Below the pieces are notes generated by a model. It was given only the letters and a program-made list of their open reading frames with translations, did no database searches and had not been told where the DNA came from. A stretch of 39,513 nt of DNA from Nitrososphaerota archaeon (GTDB taxonomy: Archaea > Thermoproteota > Nitrososphaeria > Nitrososphaerales > Nitrosopumilaceae), in contig JAGWGA010000013.1 in NCBI GenBank assembly GCA_028867675.1, positions 1 to 39,513 on the forward strand. The letters run 5' to 3'. Shown in pieces: positions 1-9,336 of the stretch (the first letter of the stretch is position 1; every line of letters begins with the position of its first letter). A program made the position numbers and the translations under genes.

Positions 1-968
1 ATGCTACTGCAACTGACATTCAACCAGTTACCATAACTAACAACGCATCAAAGACATTCCCATTAGGAAAGACTACTATATTATGGATTGCAAAAGATGT
101 TTCTGGTAATACTTCAAACGGTACTCAAGTAATTGATGTAGTAGATACTACTGCACCAAAGATTACTGTACCACATGATGTTATTGTTAATGCAACAAGT
201 TCAACAGGTACACATGTAGATATCGGAACTGCAACAGCATCTGATAGTGTACATCTAGCTTCAGTTAGAAACAACGCACCAGCATTATTCCCGTTTGGAA
301 ATACCACTGTTGTATGGACAGCTAAAGATGATGCAGGAAATACTGCAAATGCAACACAGGTTATTCAAGTAGTTGACAGATCACCACCAACATTAACAAT
401 TCCTCAAAATCTAGTAACTGATGCAACAGCATTTGAGACTCCTCTGGTTGTAGGACAAGCTACTGCAACTGGAATCATGGATCAGTCCCCAACGATAACA
501 AGTAACTCTACTGAATTATTCCATATTGGTAAAACTGTAATTCAATGGACTGCAATTGACAAATTTGGAAATAAAAACGCCTTGGATCAAACGGTAACAG
601 TACTTGCATGTGGCAAGCCAGAATCTGATTATAATTTAGTAATGGGCACAAATGGTACCGATATACTAACAGGCTCGATGGTACCTAACTTGATAATTGG
701 ATTAGGTGGCAACGACATTATCCATGAAGGTCCATCTGGTGATTGTGTAATTGCAGGAAATGGTGACAATATCATATATGCAGGAAATGGCACCAACACA
801 ATTTATGCTGGCAATGGCAATAATATCATAAAAGGTGGAAGCGGAAACATGGCAGTTACTGTAGGTGATGGAAGCAACATCATTCAAGGTGGTAGTGGAC
901 AAAATACATGCAGCCTTGGTAATCCGTCAAAGGATACAGTTGTAAACTGCCAAGCAAAGCTTTCCTAA
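1..968 (+). CDS. Secreted HYR-repeat protein with C-terminal RTX-like beta-roll (5' truncated)
   Basis: The frame is open from the left edge (first full codon at base 3) to TAA at 966-968, so only the C-terminal part of about 321 residues is seen. It holds about three HYR (immunoglobulin-like) modules, each with the pattern G(K/N)T..W.A.D..GN and joined by segments such as VVDTTAPKIT and VVDRSPPTLT. After a short Cys-containing linker come about 110 residues of glycine/asparagine repeats (GLGGNDII, GNGDNIIYAG, GNGTNTIYAG, GNGNNIIKGG, GDGSNIIQGG). These resemble the calcium-binding RTX beta-roll, but with Asn at many Asp positions. Two Cys near the end (NTCSLG and VVNCQ) could form a disulfide. 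It is probably a large surface or secreted adhesin-like protein; the signal peptide lies outside the window. The role is inferred from architecture only. Confidence 0.85.
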   Translation, partial: ATATDIQPVTITNNASKTFPLGKTTILWIAKDVSGNTSNGTQVIDVVDTTAPKITVPHDVIVNATSSTGTHVDIGTATASDSVHLASVRNNAPALFPFGNTTVVWTAKDDAGNTANATQVIQVVDRSPPTLTIPQNLVTDATAFETPLVVGQATATGIMDQSPTITSNSTELFHIGKTVIQWTAIDKFGNKNALDQTVTVLACGKPESDYNLVMGTNGTDILTGSMVPNLIIGLGGNDIIHEGPSGDCVIAGNGDNIIYAGNGTNTIYAGNGNNIIKGGSGNMAVTVGDGSNIIQGGSGQNTCSLGNPSKDTVVNCQAKLS

Positions 969-990
969 ATTTTTATTAAAAATCCTATTT

Positions 991-1002
991 TTCATATATA
1001 GG
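991..1002 (+). promoter_or_regulatory. TATA-box promoter of hemL operon
   Basis: The sequence TTCATATATAGG is centred about 36 bases before the hemL ATG, so transcription should begin about 10 bases upstream of the start codon. The AGGTGA just before the ATG is too close to act as a normal ribosome binding site. Confidence 0.5.
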
Positions 1003-1033
1003 TTATAATTACAATCTCTCTCTTTCTAGGTGA

Positions 1034-2308
1034 ATGGCAAGTTCCAAGGACCTGTTTACACGTGCCAAAAAAATCATTCCTTCTGGTATAAACAGCCCTG
1101 TACGATACTATGATCCATATCCATTCTTTGTAAAAAAAGCCAAAGGCAGTATGATATCCGATGTGGATGGGAATAATTACATTGATTACTGCAACGCATA
1201 TGGTGCCTTGCTTTTAGGGCATAGGCGAAAAGAAATAATCTCCGATGTAGAAAAACAACTAGAAAAAGGTACATTGTATTGTGCACCTACTGAAATTGAA
1301 GTTGAGCTTTCTGAATTGATACATGATAATTATCCGTCGATGGATAAAATTCGTCTAGTTAACACTGGTAGTGAAGCTACAATGACTGCTATTAGATTAG
1401 CAAGGGGATTTACAAAAAAGAAAAAAATCATAAAATTTGAAGGATGTTATCATGGTGCACATGATTCTGTCTTGGTAAAAGCAGGATCTGGTGCAGCACA
1501 CATTGGCGTATCAGTATCAGAAGGAAGTCTAGATGAAGTTTCCAAAAATACACTTGTAATTCAGTATAACAATTCACAAGAATTACAATCGTTATTGGAA
1601 AAAGAAAAAGATGTTGCAGCAGTAATTATAGAACCAGTTCTTGCAAACATGGGTCTAGTACTTCCTGAAAAAAACTTTCTAAATGAAGTACGAAAGATTA
1701 CCTCAGAAAATAATGTTGTATTAATTTTTGATGAAGTAGTTACTGGATTTAGAATGTCCATAGGTGGCGCACAAAAATACTATTCTATAAAACCCGATAT
1801 CACAACACTTGGCAAAGCATTAGGAAATGGTTTTCCAATTGCTGCAGCGGGAGGAAAAAGTGAGATTATGGACATGCTCTCTCCAGAAGGCAAAGTCTAT
1901 CAGGCAAGTACCTATGCAGGAAATCCTATCTCTGTTTCAGCAGGGGTATCATCTGTCAAAACTATGAATAAACTCGAGTCTAAATTGTATCCAAGACTAG
2001 AAAAGAACTGTACAAAACTAGTTTCCGCAATACGTGACTTGGCAGCAGACATGAAGATTCCGCATCAAATCAATTCTATATCATCAATGTTTCAGATATT
2101 TTTCACAGATGACCCAGTTGTAGATTATACTACAGCAAAAAAAGCAGACATGATAAAATTCAAGAAATTATTTGAAGTGTTATTAAAAAATGGAGTTTTC
2201 ATCGCACCGTCACAATTTGAAACTGTATTTTTGTCATATGAACACTCTAAAGACGATATTGGAAAAACCGTCAATGCTTATGAAAAAGCGCTAAAAGCGG
2301 TGAAATAA
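1034..2308 (+). CDS. hemL: Glutamate-1-semialdehyde 2,1-aminomutase
   Basis: This cytosolic PLP enzyme converts glutamate-1-semialdehyde to 5-aminolevulinate, completing the C5 route begun by HemA (encoded at 21535 in this window). It has 424 residues, the usual family length. Class III aminotransferase features are clear: NTGSEATM for phosphate binding, the FDEVVTGFR segment with the cofactor Asp near residue 233, and the Schiff-base lysine in LGKALGNGFP at about K261. It is the first gene of a four-gene operon; its TAA overlaps the ATG of hemC by one base (TAATG). A TATA box lies just upstream. Family and function are secure. Confidence 0.97.
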   Translation: MASSKDLFTRAKKIIPSGINSPVRYYDPYPFFVKKAKGSMISDVDGNNYIDYCNAYGALLLGHRRKEIISDVEKQLEKGTLYCAPTEIEVELSELIHDNYPSMDKIRLVNTGSEATMTAIRLARGFTKKKKIIKFEGCYHGAHDSVLVKAGSGAAHIGVSVSEGSLDEVSKNTLVIQYNNSQELQSLLEKEKDVAAVIIEPVLANMGLVLPEKNFLNEVRKITSENNVVLIFDEVVTGFRMSIGGAQKYYSIKPDITTLGKALGNGFPIAAAGGKSEIMDMLSPEGKVYQASTYAGNPISVSAGVSSVKTMNKLESKLYPRLEKNCTKLVSAIRDLAADMKIPHQINSISSMFQIFFTDDPVVDYTTAKKADMIKFKKLFEVLLKNGVFIAPSQFETVFLSYEHSKDDIGKTVNAYEKALKAVK

Positions 2309-3243
2309 TGAAGTATACAATCGGAACAAGAGGTAGTCTTCTTTCACTTACTCAGACAAATTGGGTAATATCTGAAATAAAAAACAAATCTCCTCAAACG
2401 GAACTTGAGATTATGACAATCAAGACACAAGGTGATACTGATGCAAGACCTCTTTTTACTATAAACCAAAAAGGAATATTCGAAAAAGAAATTGACAGAG
2501 CAGTTGCAGAAAAAAAAGTAGACTTTGCAGTACATAGCCTAAAAGATGTTCCTGCCGAACTTCCAGAAGAACTGGTATTAGCATGCGTTCCAAAAAGAGA
2601 AGAAGCAAATGATGTCTTTATTTCAAATGATGACAGTTCACTTGATACCATAAAAAAAGGGGCAGTAATTGGTACAAGTAGCTTAAGAAGAGCAGTTCAG
2701 ATTACAAGGCTTAGACCTGATGTTACAGTAAAGCCAATTCGCGGAAATATTGAAACAAGAATAAGAAAAGTTCAGGATGGCGAATTTGACGGCGTAGTAT
2801 TGGCACAAGCCGGAATATCCCGACTAGGTCTAGATGTAAAATTTCAACCACTCTCAATAACTGCATTTCCTCCCTCTCCAGGACAAGGAGCATTAGGCAT
2901 AGTATCAAGAAGGGATAATTTGGAATTGATTGAATTATTAAAAAAGATTGAAGATCCTGAAACTAGAAATGCAGTTGAGGCAGAGAGGTCGCTTTCCATG
3001 TTTGTAGATTCTGGTTGTAGATTTCCAGTAGGTGCATTTGCTCATGAAGAAAATGACCGGCTAAGATTAAAAGTGGTTGTTTATTCGGTAGATGGGAGTA
3101 AATCTATAATGGTAGAAAGGGATTCAGAAATAAATCAGGCAAATGATCTTGGTAAACAAGTTGCAACAGAACTTAAAGAAAAAGGGATATCCGATATTGC
3201 TAAAAACTGGAGAGAAAAAGTAGAGGAATGGAACAGTAAATGA
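2308..3243 (+). CDS. hemC: Porphobilinogen deaminase (hydroxymethylbilane synthase)
   Basis: It joins four porphobilinogen molecules into the linear tetrapyrrole hydroxymethylbilane. The protein has 311 residues. It starts with the family signature IGTRGSLLSLTQT; the substrate and cofactor segments HSLKDVP, TSSLRR, RGNIETR and PSPGQGALG are all intact. The cysteine that carries the dipyrromethane cofactor is in SGCRFPVGA at about C237. The start overlaps the hemL stop as TAATG and the stop overlaps sumT as ATGA, so the operon is probably translationally coupled. The product is used by HemD two genes downstream. Confidence 0.97.
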   Translation: MKYTIGTRGSLLSLTQTNWVISEIKNKSPQTELEIMTIKTQGDTDARPLFTINQKGIFEKEIDRAVAEKKVDFAVHSLKDVPAELPEELVLACVPKREEANDVFISNDDSSLDTIKKGAVIGTSSLRRAVQITRLRPDVTVKPIRGNIETRIRKVQDGEFDGVVLAQAGISRLGLDVKFQPLSITAFPPSPGQGALGIVSRRDNLELIELLKKIEDPETRNAVEAERSLSMFVDSGCRFPVGAFAHEENDRLRLKVVVYSVDGSKSIMVERDSEINQANDLGKQVATELKEKGISDIAKNWREKVEEWNSK

Positions 3244-3980
3244 CTGGCAAAGTTTTCATTGTTGGCGCAGGACCAGGTGATCCAAAATTAATTACACTAA
3301 AAGCTGTTGAAGCTATAAAATCATCAGATGTAGTCTTGTATGATAGATTGGTAAGTAAAAAAATAGTTGCCATGATTCCAAAAAAATCCACAAAATTATA
3401 CGTTGGTAGAGATGTTGGTGATGATTACAAACATCAAGATACAACAAATGACATGATGGTAAAATATGCGAAAAAAAATAAAACAGTTGTAAGACTGAAG
3501 GGTGGAGACCCTTTCATATTTGGCAGAGGTGGAGAAGAAGCAGAATTTCTAAAAAAACACAATGTCAAGTATGAGATAATTCCTGGTATAACGTCTGGGA
3601 TGGGCTCTTCAGTGTATTCTGGCATTCCTCTTACACACAGAAACTTTGCATCTTCTGTTGTTTTTGTAACTGGTCATGAAGATGCAAAGAAAAAGGAAGG
3701 TGTAGTTGACTGGAAGAGACTTGGAAAAGCAGTAGATACTATTGTTATAATGATGGGACTATCAAGACTGGAAATAATATCGAAGAAATTGATTAGTGGA
3801 GGACTAAACAAGAATACTCCAGTAGCTGTGATTCAAAACGGAACTACTGATGAACACAAGATGATTAAAGGAACTTTATCAAATATATCAAAAAAAGTCA
3901 AAGACGCAAAGGTGAAACCTCCGACTATAATCATAGTGGGTAAGGTAGTCAAACTCTCGGATAAAATAGGGTGGAGATAA
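3240..3980 (+). CDS. cobA: Uroporphyrinogen-III C-methyltransferase (SUMT)
   Basis: This SAM-dependent enzyme methylates uroporphyrinogen III at C2 and C7 to give precorrin-2, the branch point to siroheme, cobalamin and, in archaea, heme through siroheme. It has 246 residues, a stand-alone SUMT without CysG fusion. Motifs are the N-terminal VGAGPGDP..LT.KA, LYDRLVS, the glycine-rich LKGGDPFIFGRGGEE, and PGITS. The precorrin-2 dehydrogenase that would act next is encoded separately at 20885. The start overlaps the hemC stop (ATGA), and its TAA overlaps the next ATG by one base. It could equally be named sumT. Confidence 0.95.
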   Translation: MTGKVFIVGAGPGDPKLITLKAVEAIKSSDVVLYDRLVSKKIVAMIPKKSTKLYVGRDVGDDYKHQDTTNDMMVKYAKKNKTVVRLKGGDPFIFGRGGEEAEFLKKHNVKYEIIPGITSGMGSSVYSGIPLTHRNFASSVVFVTGHEDAKKKEGVVDWKRLGKAVDTIVIMMGLSRLEIISKKLISGGLNKNTPVAVIQNGTTDEHKMIKGTLSNISKKVKDAKVKPPTIIIVGKVVKLSDKIGWR

Positions 3981-4774
3981 TGATACAAGGAAAAGTTATT
4001 GCAATTACAAGATCAAAAGAAGATTCAGAAGAGTTTACTAGACTAATATCTAATGCAAAAGCTAAAGCAATATCATTGCCCACAATAGAATTGATAAGCA
4101 AGGGGGAAGGAATGGTAGATGAATTTCTTGATGCTGTCAAGACTGGTGACCCCGATTATTCTGTTTTTATGAGTTCTAAAGCAGTAAAACTCTTGTTTGA
4201 TACTGCAAAGAAAATTTCAAAATATGAAAAACTTCAACTTGCTGTTGCAAACACTACAGTCATTGCAGTAGGGCCAAAAACAAAAACTGCACTAGAATCT
4301 GAAGGGATTAGAGTTGCACATGTTCCAGAACGATTTTCATCAGTTGGAGTAGGAGAAGTATTTTCATTTCTTAATGCAGAAGGAAAAAAAGTAATTGTTC
4401 CAAGAAGCGGCGCATCAACTCCATTTCTAAAACAACTATTGGAAAAGATCGGACTTGAGGTAAAAGAAGTATATCTCTATGATGTAAAATCGTCTAGTGC
4501 TTTATCTCATTGGGTAGAATTCAAAGAACTTTTCTCCCAAAATAAAGTTGATGGAATAATATTTACAAGCGCCTCATCTGTTAGAGCATTTTTTGATATC
4601 ATGTTGTCTGACTCTGATGAGCAAACTCTGAAAAATAATCTCAAGAAAACTACCGTTATCGCAATAGGTCCATTTACTGCAGACGAACTCCAGAAATTTG
4701 GGGTAAAACAAGTAACTGCTGACGTACATACTGTACCTGGTGCTGTAGAATCAATCAAGAGTTGCTTTTGTTAG
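3980..4774 (+). CDS. hemD: Uroporphyrinogen-III synthase
   Basis: It cyclises hydroxymethylbilane to uroporphyrinogen III with inversion of ring D. The protein has 264 residues. HemD is weakly conserved, but the two-lobed plan shows: an N-terminal AITRSKEDSEEF segment, VFMSSKAV, IAVGPKTKTAL, IVPRSG, IIFTSASSVRAF and the C-terminal IAIGPFTADEL. The ATG at 3980 was chosen because it overlaps the cobA stop as TAATG, like the junction before hemC, and has GGAG a few bases upstream. A GTG at 3971 is in frame and would add three residues. It is the last gene of the hemL-hemC-cobA-hemD operon. Confidence 0.93.
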   Translation: MIQGKVIAITRSKEDSEEFTRLISNAKAKAISLPTIELISKGEGMVDEFLDAVKTGDPDYSVFMSSKAVKLLFDTAKKISKYEKLQLAVANTTVIAVGPKTKTALESEGIRVAHVPERFSSVGVGEVFSFLNAEGKKVIVPRSGASTPFLKQLLEKIGLEVKEVYLYDVKSSSALSHWVEFKELFSQNKVDGIIFTSASSVRAFFDIMLSDSDEQTLKNNLKKTTVIAIGPFTADELQKFGVKQVTADVHTVPGAVESIKSCFC

Positions 4775-4824
4775 TTGAGCAATTTTAATAACGGTCAAAT
4801 AGCCACAAAATAACAGAGAGCGAC

Positions 4825-5997
4825 TTGAGTACTATACAAAAGAAGACGACCCCTATTAACAGAACCCTTTCTATTGTTATTCCTACCTATAATGAATCAA
4901 AAAATATTGTAAAAATACTAGATTCATTACGTGTCGCTATTACCAGAGAAATGAATGCAGAGATTATTGTAGTAGATGATAATTCTCCTGATGGTACAAG
5001 CAATACTGTTGAAGAGTATGCAAAAAACTCCAAAAATCATGAATATTCTATCAAAGTAATACGCCGTGATAACAAGAAAGGCCTAAGCTCTGCTATTGTA
5101 ACTGGTATACAACGTGCCAAAGGTGATGCAGTAGTTGTAATGGATAGTGACATGTCTCATCCGCCTCAAACCATACCAAAAATGGTAGAAGAACTGCAAA
5201 ATTCTGACTATGATATAGTAGTAGCATCAAGATATGTCAAAGGCGGAACTGTTTCAGGCTGGCCATTTAAAAGAAAACTAATCAGCAAAGGTGCAACCAA
5301 GATTGCACAACATGGACTTGGAATAAAGATTAAAGATCCAATGTCTGGATTTTTTGCATTCAAACGTCATATTGTAAATAATATCAATTTTGATGCAATT
5401 GGATACAAGATACTACTTGAAATTCTTGTAAAAGCAAGAGGTGCCAAAGTCAAAGAAATCCCATATAATTTCATTGATAGAACAACTGGCAAAAGCAAGA
5501 TGGATGTTTCAGTAGGAGTCGATTATCTAAAATCAGTCTGGAAATTATATCGATATGGTAAATCTGTAAAAGTAAGTGAAAGACGTACATCAGTTCATTT
5601 CCTCTCAAAAGCTGGAAGATTCTATACTGTTGGTGCTTCAGGATTACTTGTAAACTATTTTGTATCGTTTTTGTTTGGGGCAGTACTTTCTAATCTTTGG
5701 TACATCTATGCTACAATGATCGGAATTGTTTTTTCAATGACTACCAACTTTATACTCAACAAAATATGGACATTTGAAGATAGAAATTTTGCTTCAAAAC
5801 GAACTCTTATGCAATATGGATTGTTCCTTGGATTTAGTGGAATAGGTGCAGTCTTCCAACTTTTAATGGTATACGGACTAGTTGAACTAAGACACGTGAA
5901 TTACTCTATTGCATTATTCTTGGCAGTCGCTATTGCATCTGTTGGAAACTTTTTGCTAAATAAAAAATGGACTTTCCAAGAAAAAGTTTGGAGCTAG
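4825..5997 (+). CDS. Family 2 glycosyltransferase (DPM-like) fused to GtrA-like membrane domain
   Basis: The 390-residue protein has two parts. Residues about 15-240 form a GT-A fold dolichol-phosphate mannosyltransferase-like domain, with IVIPTYNES, the nucleotide-sugar motif VVDDNSPDGT, MDSDMSHPP and ASRYVKGG. The C-terminal part, about residues 255-385, has four predicted membrane helices of the GtrA type (GASGLLVNYFVS, NFILNKIWTF, NFLLNKKWTF). Such fusions make dolichyl-phosphate sugars for N-glycosylation of surface proteins and flip or anchor the product; the sugar cannot be read from sequence. The start is TTG 50 bases after hemD, with its own AT-rich promoter-like stretch, so it need not belong to the heme operon. 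Confidence 0.9.
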   Translation: MSTIQKKTTPINRTLSIVIPTYNESKNIVKILDSLRVAITREMNAEIIVVDDNSPDGTSNTVEEYAKNSKNHEYSIKVIRRDNKKGLSSAIVTGIQRAKGDAVVVMDSDMSHPPQTIPKMVEELQNSDYDIVVASRYVKGGTVSGWPFKRKLISKGATKIAQHGLGIKIKDPMSGFFAFKRHIVNNINFDAIGYKILLEILVKARGAKVKEIPYNFIDRTTGKSKMDVSVGVDYLKSVWKLYRYGKSVKVSERRTSVHFLSKAGRFYTVGASGLLVNYFVSFLFGAVLSNLWYIYATMIGIVFSMTTNFILNKIWTFEDRNFASKRTLMQYGLFLGFSGIGAVFQLLMVYGLVELRHVNYSIALFLAVAIASVGNFLLNKKWTFQEKVWS

Positions 5998-6039
5998 AAA
6001 AATATTTTTGATTTTATCTTTGATACAAAACACGTTCTG

Positions 6040-6057
6040 ATTCTAAATTCTTAGAAT
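6040..6057. promoter_or_regulatory. Dyad 1 (ATTCTA-N6-TAGAAT) upstream of sufB
   Basis: An inverted repeat with perfect 6-base arms and a 6-base spacer lies about 125-140 bases before the sufB start. The same arms and spacing occur before sufC at 29438-29455. The match to the sufC copy, read on the + strand, extends outward to TTCTG on one side and one further A on the other. It is a candidate operator; the binding protein is unknown. Confidence 0.55.
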
Positions 6058-6065
6058 ACGATCTC

Positions 6066-6079
6066 TTAGCTGAACCTAA
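6066..6079. promoter_or_regulatory. Dyad 2 (TTAG-N6-CTAA) upstream of sufB
   Basis: TTAGCTGAACCTAA lies 8 bases after dyad 1 and about 20 bases before the TATA box. The sufC upstream region has TTAGCTAACGCTAA at the corresponding place on its own strand. The shape is reminiscent of DtxR/IdeR-type iron boxes, but this is resemblance only. Confidence 0.5.
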
Positions 6080-6098
6080 TGAATTTTATTTAATTTTT

Positions 6099-6110
6099 AT
6101 TTTTAAATAC
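6099..6110 (+). promoter_or_regulatory. TATA box of the suf operon
   Basis: ATTTTTAAATAC fits an archaeal TATA element. It lies about 75 bases before the sufB ATG, which implies a leader of roughly 45-50 bases containing GGGG just before the start codon. This is a longer leader than most genes here have. Confidence 0.5.
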
Positions 6111-6180
6111 AATTTAGCTTAGCCTACTCCGCTATACGAGTGTGAAGCGTGGTGATACTTTTTTATAATATAACGGGGTT

Positions 6181-7590
6181 ATGGTACTCATGACTTCTGA
6201 AAACCTCAATATGGATTATAGTAAATATGATTTTAAGGACTCTACTGAGATGTATGTTTACACTAGTAAAAAGGGTTTGTCAAAGGAAGTTGTTGAAGAA
6301 ATTAGCCGAATGAAGGGTGAACCACAATGGATGCTTGACTTTAGATTGCGTTCTTATGATATCTTTATGAAAAAACCAATGCCAAACTGGGGTGGTTCTC
6401 TTACTCAAATTGATTTTAACAATATCTACTATTATGCAAAAGCTTCTGAAAAAACAGAAAAGGACTGGGATAATGTTCCAACCGAAGTAAAAGCAACATT
6501 TGATAAATTAGGAATTCCTGAAGCAGAAAAGAAATTCCTAGCAGGTGTAGGCGCACAATATGAATCAGAAGTTGTATATCATTCTCTAAGAGAAGATCTT
6601 GCAAAACAAGGTGTCTTATTCTTGGATACTGATACTGCACTAAAAGAACATCCAGAAATTTTCAAAAAATATTTCGGTAAAGTAATCCCACCAGAGGATA
6701 ACAAGTTTGCAGCACTCAACAGCGCTGTATGGAGTGGAGGATCATTCATCTATGTTCCAAAAGGTGTGAAGGTAGATCTACCATTACAAGCATACTTTAG
6801 AATCAATAAAGAAAACATTGGTCAGTTTGAAAGAACTCTGATTATTGCAGACGAAGGTGCAGAAGTACATTATATCGAAGGTTGCACAGCTCCTGTGTAT
6901 TCTTCAGAATCTTTGCACTCTGCAGTTGTCGAATTAATTGCAATGAAAGGTGCAAAATTAAGATACACTACAATTCAGAATTGGAGTAATGATGTTTACA
7001 ATCTAGTTACAAAGAGAGCATATGCATACGAAGGTGCACGTGTAGAATGGATTGACGGAAACATTGGAAGTAAATTAACAATGAAGTATCCGGGAATTTA
7101 TCTCCTAGGTCAACGCGCACATGGAGAAACACTCTCTATTGCATTTGCTGGTAAGAATCAACATCAAGATACTGGTGCAAAAATGGTACACCTTGCTCCA
7201 AATACAACATCTAGAACAACATCAAAATCCGTTAGCAAAAACAATGGAAGAACCACATACAGAGGTCTCTTACACGTAGCAAAAGGCGCAACCAATGTCA
7301 AGGCTTCTGTTAGATGTGATGCTTTGTTACTAGATGATATCTCCAAGACTGACACTTATCCCTACATGGAAATTAACCAAGAAGATGCAACCGTAACTCA
7401 TGAAGCTACAGTCGGTAAGATTGGTGATGAGCAAATCTTCTATCTTATGACAAGAGGATTTACTGAAGAAGAAGCACTGACACTTATCGTAAACGGATTC
7501 ATCGAACCATTTACCAAAGAGCTCCCAATGGAATATGCAGTAGAGCTCAACAGACTAATTAAAATGGAAATGGACGGCTCAGTCGGCTAG
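6181..7590 (+). CDS. sufB: Fe-S cluster assembly scaffold SufB
   Basis: SufB is the scaffold subunit of the SufBC2D complex, on which Fe-S clusters are built in the cytosol. The protein has 469 residues, typical length. It carries the family segments [34 protein letters not shown], the central beta-helix with HYIEGCTAP, and the C-terminal [19 protein letters not shown]. The conserved scaffold cysteine is in [13 protein letters not shown] at about C379. It is the first gene of the suf operon; the ATPase partner SufC is not here but at 28600-29376. An in-frame ATG at 6190 is an alternative start. Confidence 0.97.
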   Translation: MVLMTSENLNMDYSKYDFKDSTEMYVYTSKKGLSKEVVEEISRMKGEPQWMLDFRLRSYDIFMKKPMPNWGGSLTQIDFNNIYYYAKASEKTEKDWDNVPTEVKATFDKLGIPEAEKKFLAGVGAQYESEVVYHSLREDLAKQGVLFLDTDTALKEHPEIFKKYFGKVIPPEDNKFAALNSAVWSGGSFIYVPKGVKVDLPLQAYFRINKENIGQFERTLIIADEGAEVHYIEGCTAPVYSSESLHSAVVELIAMKGAKLRYTTIQNWSNDVYNLVTKRAYAYEGARVEWIDGNIGSKLTMKYPGIYLLGQRAHGETLSIAFAGKNQHQDTGAKMVHLAPNTTSRTTSKSVSKNNGRTTYRGLLHVAKGATNVKASVRCDALLLDDISKTDTYPYMEINQEDATVTHEATVGKIGDEQIFYLMTRGFTEEEALTLIVNGFIEPFTKELPMEYAVELNRLIKMEMDGSVG

Positions 7591-7618
7591 TGCCGATTGA
7601 ATTCATTTGTGATGTAAA

Positions 7619-9019
7619 ATGTCATCTTTTGTTCTCTCTAAACTTGACTCTAATCATGTAAATGAAATTTCTGAGGCAAACAACGATCCTACATGGTTAA
7701 GAGATTATAGAAAAAATGCTCTAGCTGTATTTCAACAACTTCCACAAGAAGTTTCTCCTCTTTACAACAAGTATAGTGATGCAAACAAGATGGATTCAGA
7801 TCAGATAACATTTAGCCTAAGTTCTGACAGCACAATTCCAGATTTTGTAAAAGATAGATTATTAGAAATTGGTGAAAATCCTAGCATAGTTCAGATTGGA
7901 ACTAATATTCATAAAATCAATCTTCCATCTGAGCTAAAAGACAAGGGTGTTATCATATGTTCAATCCAAGATGCAATCAAAAATCATGCCGATAAAATAA
8001 AAAAATCATTTGAAGAAACTGATTCAAAGAGAGACAAGTACATTGCACTCAACAATGCATTTTTCAATTCTGGAATTTTTATCTACATTCCAAAAAATCT
8101 TGTCTTAGAACAAGCAATTCATGTTGTATCCTCTCTCTCACTTGACCAGACCTCTACAATATCTCGTAATGTTATAGTATCAGGAGAAAATAGCAAAGCC
8201 TCTATTATTCAAGAAATCTATGCTCCACAGGGTGCCAAACAACAAGCATATCTTGAGTTACTAGATGTTTCAGTCAGTCCTAACGGTCAATTTGATCTAG
8301 TTACACTTCAAGCAATGGATGAAACAGCTGTCAATTTCTCTTCAAGAGCCGCAAGAATAGAGCGCGATGGTAGAATGAATTGGTATCTTGGATTATTTGG
8401 TTCACATCTTTCTAGATATAAAGTTGATAATTTCCTTGATGGTCCAGGAGCAACTGCACAAGATACCGAAGTTGTTTTTGGAAACAAGAACCAATCATAC
8501 GATCTTGCATCTAATTTAATCCATAATGCACCATCAACAATTGGGAGAGTTTTAGAAAAATCAGTTCTAAAAGATACTGCAAAATCCCTCTTTAAGGGAA
8601 TGATAAGAATAGAAAAGGATGCCCATCATGCAGAATCATATCTTTCAGGACACTCTATTTTGTTAGACAAGGGTGCAAAATCAGATTCTATTCCAGGACT
8701 TGAAATATTTACAAATGATGTCAAGGCAACACACTCTGCATCAGTAGCACAGATGGATGAAGAACAGATATTCTATCTTGCAACAAGATGTTTGAGTAAA
8801 TCTGATGCGCAGAAAATTATTGTAGAAGGATTTCTTGAACCACTTTCAAGAAAAATGTCATACCAAGTTCGTGCATGGATTAGTTATCTAATTGATTCAA
8901 AATGGGCAGGACGCAATTTGACGATAAAGACAGATGAGCAACTAAAAGCTATGCTTGAAGTTGAAGAAACAAGATATCGTGAGACTGACACATTTGAAAG
9001 TCATTACAAATACAGGTGA
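7619..9019 (+). CDS. sufD: Fe-S cluster assembly protein SufD
   Basis: SufD is the SufB paralogue that pairs with it in the SufBC2D complex and helps iron entry. The 466-residue protein shows the same overall plan: NNDPTWLRDYR near the N-terminus, ALNNAFFNSGIFIYIPKN, a long beta-helix, and HHAESYLSGHSILLD followed by SIPGLEI and EEQIFYLATR. Divergence from SufB and the lack of the scaffold Cys at the SufB position support SufD over a second SufB. It follows sufB by 28 bases with GTGAT before the ATG. Its stop is just before the start chosen for the Rieske protein. Confidence 0.94.
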   Translation: MSSFVLSKLDSNHVNEISEANNDPTWLRDYRKNALAVFQQLPQEVSPLYNKYSDANKMDSDQITFSLSSDSTIPDFVKDRLLEIGENPSIVQIGTNIHKINLPSELKDKGVIICSIQDAIKNHADKIKKSFEETDSKRDKYIALNNAFFNSGIFIYIPKNLVLEQAIHVVSSLSLDQTSTISRNVIVSGENSKASIIQEIYAPQGAKQQAYLELLDVSVSPNGQFDLVTLQAMDETAVNFSSRAARIERDGRMNWYLGLFGSHLSRYKVDNFLDGPGATAQDTEVVFGNKNQSYDLASNLIHNAPSTIGRVLEKSVLKDTAKSLFKGMIRIEKDAHHAESYLSGHSILLDKGAKSDSIPGLEIFTNDVKATHSASVAQMDEEQIFYLATRCLSKSDAQKIIVEGFLEPLSRKMSYQVRAWISYLIDSKWAGRNLTIKTDEQLKAMLEVEETRYRETDTFESHYKYR

Positions 9020-9023
9020 GATT

Positions 9024-9335
9024 TTGTCCGAGTGGGTACCTGTTTGTAAATTAAATCAATTAAAGAAAGGTGAGATGATTGACTTTGATTACCAAGACAA
9101 AAAGATTCTACTTGCAAATCTTGATGGTAAAGTATACGCCTCAGACAGAATATGTACTCACGCAGATGCTGACCTCACTTCTGGAATACTAACTGAAGAC
9201 GGAGTGACATGTCCCTTACATCTCTCAACTTTTAACCTAAAGACTGGTAAACCTGAGAACCTTCCTGCTGAGATACCATTGAAAATCTACAATGTTAAAA
9301 TAGAACAAAACGAGATCTACATCGAGGTTAATTAA
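9024..9335 (+). CDS. Rieske-type [2Fe-2S] ferredoxin of the suf operon
   Basis: A small soluble Rieske protein of 103 residues, similar in size to NirD-like or biphenyl-dioxygenase-type ferredoxins. The cluster ligands are visible: CTH (C44, H46) and CPLH (C63, H66), followed by the STFNLKTGKP loop. The start was taken as TTG 9024, because GGTGA (9015-9019) sits at good spacing and the protein then begins MSEWVPVCKL. The upstream ATG at 8955 would overlap sufD by 65 bases and add an unlikely tail. Its place between sufD and sufS suggests electron supply for cluster assembly, or that it is a client of the system; this is inference. Confidence 0.85.
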   Translation: MSEWVPVCKLNQLKKGEMIDFDYQDKKILLANLDGKVYASDRICTHADADLTSGILTEDGVTCPLHLSTFNLKTGKPENLPAEIPLKIYNVKIEQNEIYIEVN

Positions 9336-9336
9336 T

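Noticed and set aside
5998-6180. Possible RNA gene (GC-richer stretch AGCCTACTCCGC... before sufB)
   Set aside because: No tRNA-like or stable hairpin structure could be drawn; it fits the promoter and leader of the suf operon.
8955-9335. ATG 8955 as start of the Rieske protein
   Set aside because: It would overlap sufD by 65 bases and add an odd basic tail; TTG 9024 has a good ribosome binding site and gives a normal N-terminus.
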